From: Armatimonadota bacterium
GTDB taxonomy: Bacteria > Armatimonadota > Fimbriimonadia > Fimbriimonadales > Fimbriimonadaceae
Direction: 5' to 3'
Length of the DNA stretch: 43,008 nucleotides
Assembly: GCA_018268355.1 (NCBI GenBank)
Contig: JAFDWR010000006.1
Span: 1-43,008, forward strand
Every line of letters starts with the position of its first letter. Within the stretch, counting starts at the first letter, position 1. A program made the translations under genes and the position numbers. The notes under the pieces are model-generated. The model had not been told where the DNA came from. It ran no database searches and worked only from the letters and a program-made list of their open reading frames with translations. Shown piece by piece: positions 41,098-43,008 of the stretch.

Positions 41098-42771
41098 ATG
41101 GCCGCCGATCCCAGTCAACCGCTCCGCGAACTTGTCGAGCACCTTGAAGGTCTTGCCCCCGCGGACAGCCCGAAGCTCCAAAACGCCATCGCTGCGTTGA
41201 AGGACGAGGTCGGCAAGGTTGAACGCAAGCAGGCCGAAGATCGCCAGCTCATCACCGAATACGAAGAGGCCTACACCAAGCTGACTTCGCCCGCGAACCG
41301 GCTCGGCGTCTTCCTCGGATTTCTCGACGGCGGTGCCGCCCTGATCTCGGTCGGCGAACAAGAGTTTGTGGCTACGGTGGACCCCGCGATCAAGCCGGAA
41401 GAACTCACGGTTGGCACCCGGGTGCGGGTGAATGACGCGTATGCCGTGGTGGGCGTGATGCCTCCCGGCGAAACGGGCGGTCTTTCCCGCGTCGCCGACG
41501 TCCGCGAGGATGGCCGGATCCGGCTCGGTTCTGACGTTCCGAACGGCGAGGGCCGACTGGTCCGCCGTGCTGATGCCCTGAAGGACGAGGCAATCCGCTC
41601 TGGCGACGAAGTCCGCCTCGATTCCAGCGGCAAGGTTGCGGTCGAGTGGTTCCCTCGCCAAGAGGCGAAGGACTACTTCCTCGAGGAGGTCAAGGAAACG
41701 CCCTGGTCGGCGGTTGGCGGCCAACAAGAAGCGATTGAGCTCATTCGAGACACGATCGAACTCCCGCTGACCCACCCCGAGATTTTTGAACAGTTCGGCA
41801 AGAAGCCGATCAAAGGCATCCTGCTTTATGGCCCTCCCGGATGCGGCAAGACGCTGATCGGTAAGGCCACCGCCTATAACCTCGCCCAGGAATACAGCAA
41901 GCGCATGGGCAAGGAAGTGAAGGAGTACTTCATGGCGATCTCGGGCCCGAAGATCCTGAACATGTGGCTGGGTGAGACCGAGCGCATGGTCCGCGAGATC
42001 TTTGCCACCGCCCGCGAAAAGGCGAAGGAAGGCCGGCTCGTGTTCATCTTCATGGACGAGGCAGAATCGGTGCTGCGCACCCGTTCGACGGGCCGCTACA
42101 TGAACATCTCAAACACCGTCGTGCCGCAGTTCTGCGCCGAACTCGACGGCCTCGCGAGCCTGGAAAACGTCGTCCTCATCCTCACGAGCAACCGACCCGA
42201 CTACATCGACCCCGCCGTCCTGCGACCCGAGCGTATCGACCGAAAGGTGAAGATCAACCGCCCCGACCGAACGGCGACGACCCAGATTCTTGGCATCTAC
42301 CTCTCGCCCGACCTTCCTATCGACCCCGAACTGGTGAAGCGGATGGACGGCGAAAAGGACTGCGCCCGAAAGGAGCTCGTTGAAAAGCTGACCGAGGCAC
42401 TTTGGTCGGAGTCGAAGGACACCGAGTTCCTGCGCATCTTCAAGCGAAACGGCCAGTCGGAAACGCTCTACCAGCACGACCTTCTGTCGGGTGCGATTCT
42501 CAAGTCCATCGTGGACCGAGCCAAGGACACCGCCATCCGCCGCGCGATCGAAGCCGCGAAGGTCAAGAAGGGGGCGGACGGAATCGGAATCACGCTCGAT
42601 GACCTCCTCGACGCGGCGAAGCGCGAGTTCAAGGAGAACGAGATCTTCCCGAAGAGCGACGCGGTGGAAGATTGGCTCCAGCTCCTCGACGTCTCGCCCG
42701 ACAGCGTGGTGAATATTCGACCGATTGGCGTGAACAAGGCCGACGAGTTCATCCGCAGAAACGTCCTTTAG
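41098..42771 (+). CDS. Proteasome-associated AAA+ ATPase (ARC/Mpa-like)
   Basis: 557-aa hexameric unfoldase of the family that feeds pupylated proteins to the bacterial 20S proteasome. N-terminal coiled coil (about 28-62), tandem OB folds (about 66-190), then the AAA+ module: Walker A G-P-P-G-C-G-K-T (245-252), Walker B F-I-F-M-D-E (316-321), sensor region I-L-T-S-N-R-P (361-367) and R-P-E-R-I-D (376-381). The C-terminus is R-R-N-V-L; actinobacterial ARC/Mpa usually ends in Q-Y-L, whose Tyr opens the 20S gate, and that Tyr is absent. No pup, dop, pafA or prcBA appears in the window. The ATPase family is certain; its working with a 20S core is uncertain. Confidence 0.9.
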   Translation: MAADPSQPLRELVEHLEGLAPADSPKLQNAIAALKDEVGKVERKQAEDRQLITEYEEAYTKLTSPANRLGVFLGFLDGGAALISVGEQEFVATVDPAIKPEELTVGTRVRVNDAYAVVGVMPPGETGGLSRVADVREDGRIRLGSDVPNGEGRLVRRADALKDEAIRSGDEVRLDSSGKVAVEWFPRQEAKDYFLEEVKETPWSAVGGQQEAIELIRDTIELPLTHPEIFEQFGKKPIKGILLYGPPGCGKTLIGKATAYNLAQEYSKRMGKEVKEYFMAISGPKILNMWLGETERMVREIFATAREKAKEGRLVFIFMDEAESVLRTRSTGRYMNISNTVVPQFCAELDGLASLENVVLILTSNRPDYIDPAVLRPERIDRKVKINRPDRTATTQILGIYLSPDLPIDPELVKRMDGEKDCARKELVEKLTEALWSESKDTEFLRIFKRNGQSETLYQHDLLSGAILKSIVDRAKDTAIRRAIEAAKVKKGADGIGITLDDLLDAAKREFKENEIFPKSDAVEDWLQLLDVSPDSVVNIRPIGVNKADEFIRRNVL

Positions 42772-42774
42772 TCG

Positions 42775-43008
42775 ATGCTCTTGAGCGTGAAGGTGACGCC
42801 GAAGTCGTCGTCGAACCGGGTCCGACTCGAACCCGAAGGCGGCCTGACGGTGTGGGTCACCTCGCCTCCCGCCGATGGCGAAGCCAACGAGGCAGTCGTG
42901 AAGACGGTCGCCAAGGCCCTCGGCATTGCGCCGAGCCGGGTGTCGATTGCTCGCGGCCACACGTCGCGCACAAAACAAGTGTGCGTGGAGGGGTTGAACG
43001 CCGAGGAT
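42775..43008 (+). CDS. DUF167 (YggU-like) protein, cut by window end
   Basis: Open frame from ATG 42775 to the window end, 78 codons with no stop. V-K-V-T-P-K-S-S-S-N near the start, P-P-A-D-G-E-A-N-E-A-V-V-K (about residues 30-42) and the closing S-R-T-K-Q-V strand are the DUF167 hallmarks. The family is normally 75-110 aa, so little is missing. Starts three bases after the ARC/Mpa-like gene's stop, so co-transcribed with it. Molecular role unknown. Confidence 0.88.
   Translation, partial: MLLSVKVTPKSSSNRVRLEPEGGLTVWVTSPPADGEANEAVVKTVAKALGIAPSRVSIARGHTSRTKQVCVEGLNAED

Noticed and set aside
1-43008. Signs of a mobile element or phage
   Set aside because: No integrase, transposase, tRNA-flanked repeat or phage gene is visible; composition is even and genes are core-type.

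Overview
The window is one continuous, gene-dense bacterial chromosome segment with no gene-free stretch longer than about 210 bases. It has no tRNA, rRNA, insertion sequence or CRISPR array that I can see. Two features suggest a Gram-negative-type (diderm) cell: an outer-membrane secretin with a full PilM-N-O-P set, and a Kdo-pathway isomerase. Other genes look like lineages outside Proteobacteria: a Pup-proteasome-type ARC/Mpa ATPase, a PASTA kinase-like protein beside rpe, and an actinobacterial-style sseA-sufE pair. This mixture fits Armatimonadota (Fimbriimonas-like), but that placement is inference from gene content, not from a marker gene. Coding DNA is GC-rich, CGA is a common Arg codon, and TTA, CTA and TCA are almost absent from the large pilus genes.

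Region 1 (1-20.7 kb) is a type IV pilus or pseudopilus operon. It opens with the tail of the prepilin peptidase PilD. Four prepilin-like proteins follow (FimU/GspH-, PilV-, PilW- and PilX/GspK-like; 293, 671, 770 and 1048 aa). Two very large secreted beta-propeller-type proteins (1599 and about 2299 aa) come last, in the place PilY1 holds in classical minor-pilin operons. Most junctions overlap or nearly touch, and a strong intrinsic terminator ends the operon. I regard this oversized minor-pilin/PilY1-like module as the most likely undescribed system here.

Region 2 (20.8-27.1 kb) has its own promoter and encodes the trans-envelope assembly machine: pilM, pilN, pilO, a PilP-like lipoprotein, a separate STN-domain protein with a Gly/Met repeat tail, and the PilQ secretin. 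It ends at a second intrinsic terminator. Each of these proteins carries a Gly-, Pro- or Met-rich low-complexity tail, insert or linker.

Region 3 (27.1-32.6 kb) is a seven-gene, mostly overlapping operon: aroK, aroB, a small membrane protein, a PASTA-domain pseudokinase, rpe, a second small membrane protein and ribD. It combines shikimate, pentose-phosphate and riboflavin enzymes with an envelope sensor that appears catalytically dead. An exported protein with Asp/Asn/Arg repeats follows.

Region 4 (33.9-43.0 kb) holds housekeeping genes on both strands. pdxT and an arginase diverge from a 28-bp gap occupied by a perfect palindrome with two outward -10 elements. The arginase is followed by kdsD. 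An amidase, sufE and a thiosulfate sulfurtransferase lie on the minus strand. rmuC, an ARC/Mpa-like ATPase and a truncated DUF167 gene finish the window. Several of these genes lack a Shine-Dalgarno sequence and have a -10 hexamer 5-7 bases before the start codon, which suggests leaderless mRNAs.
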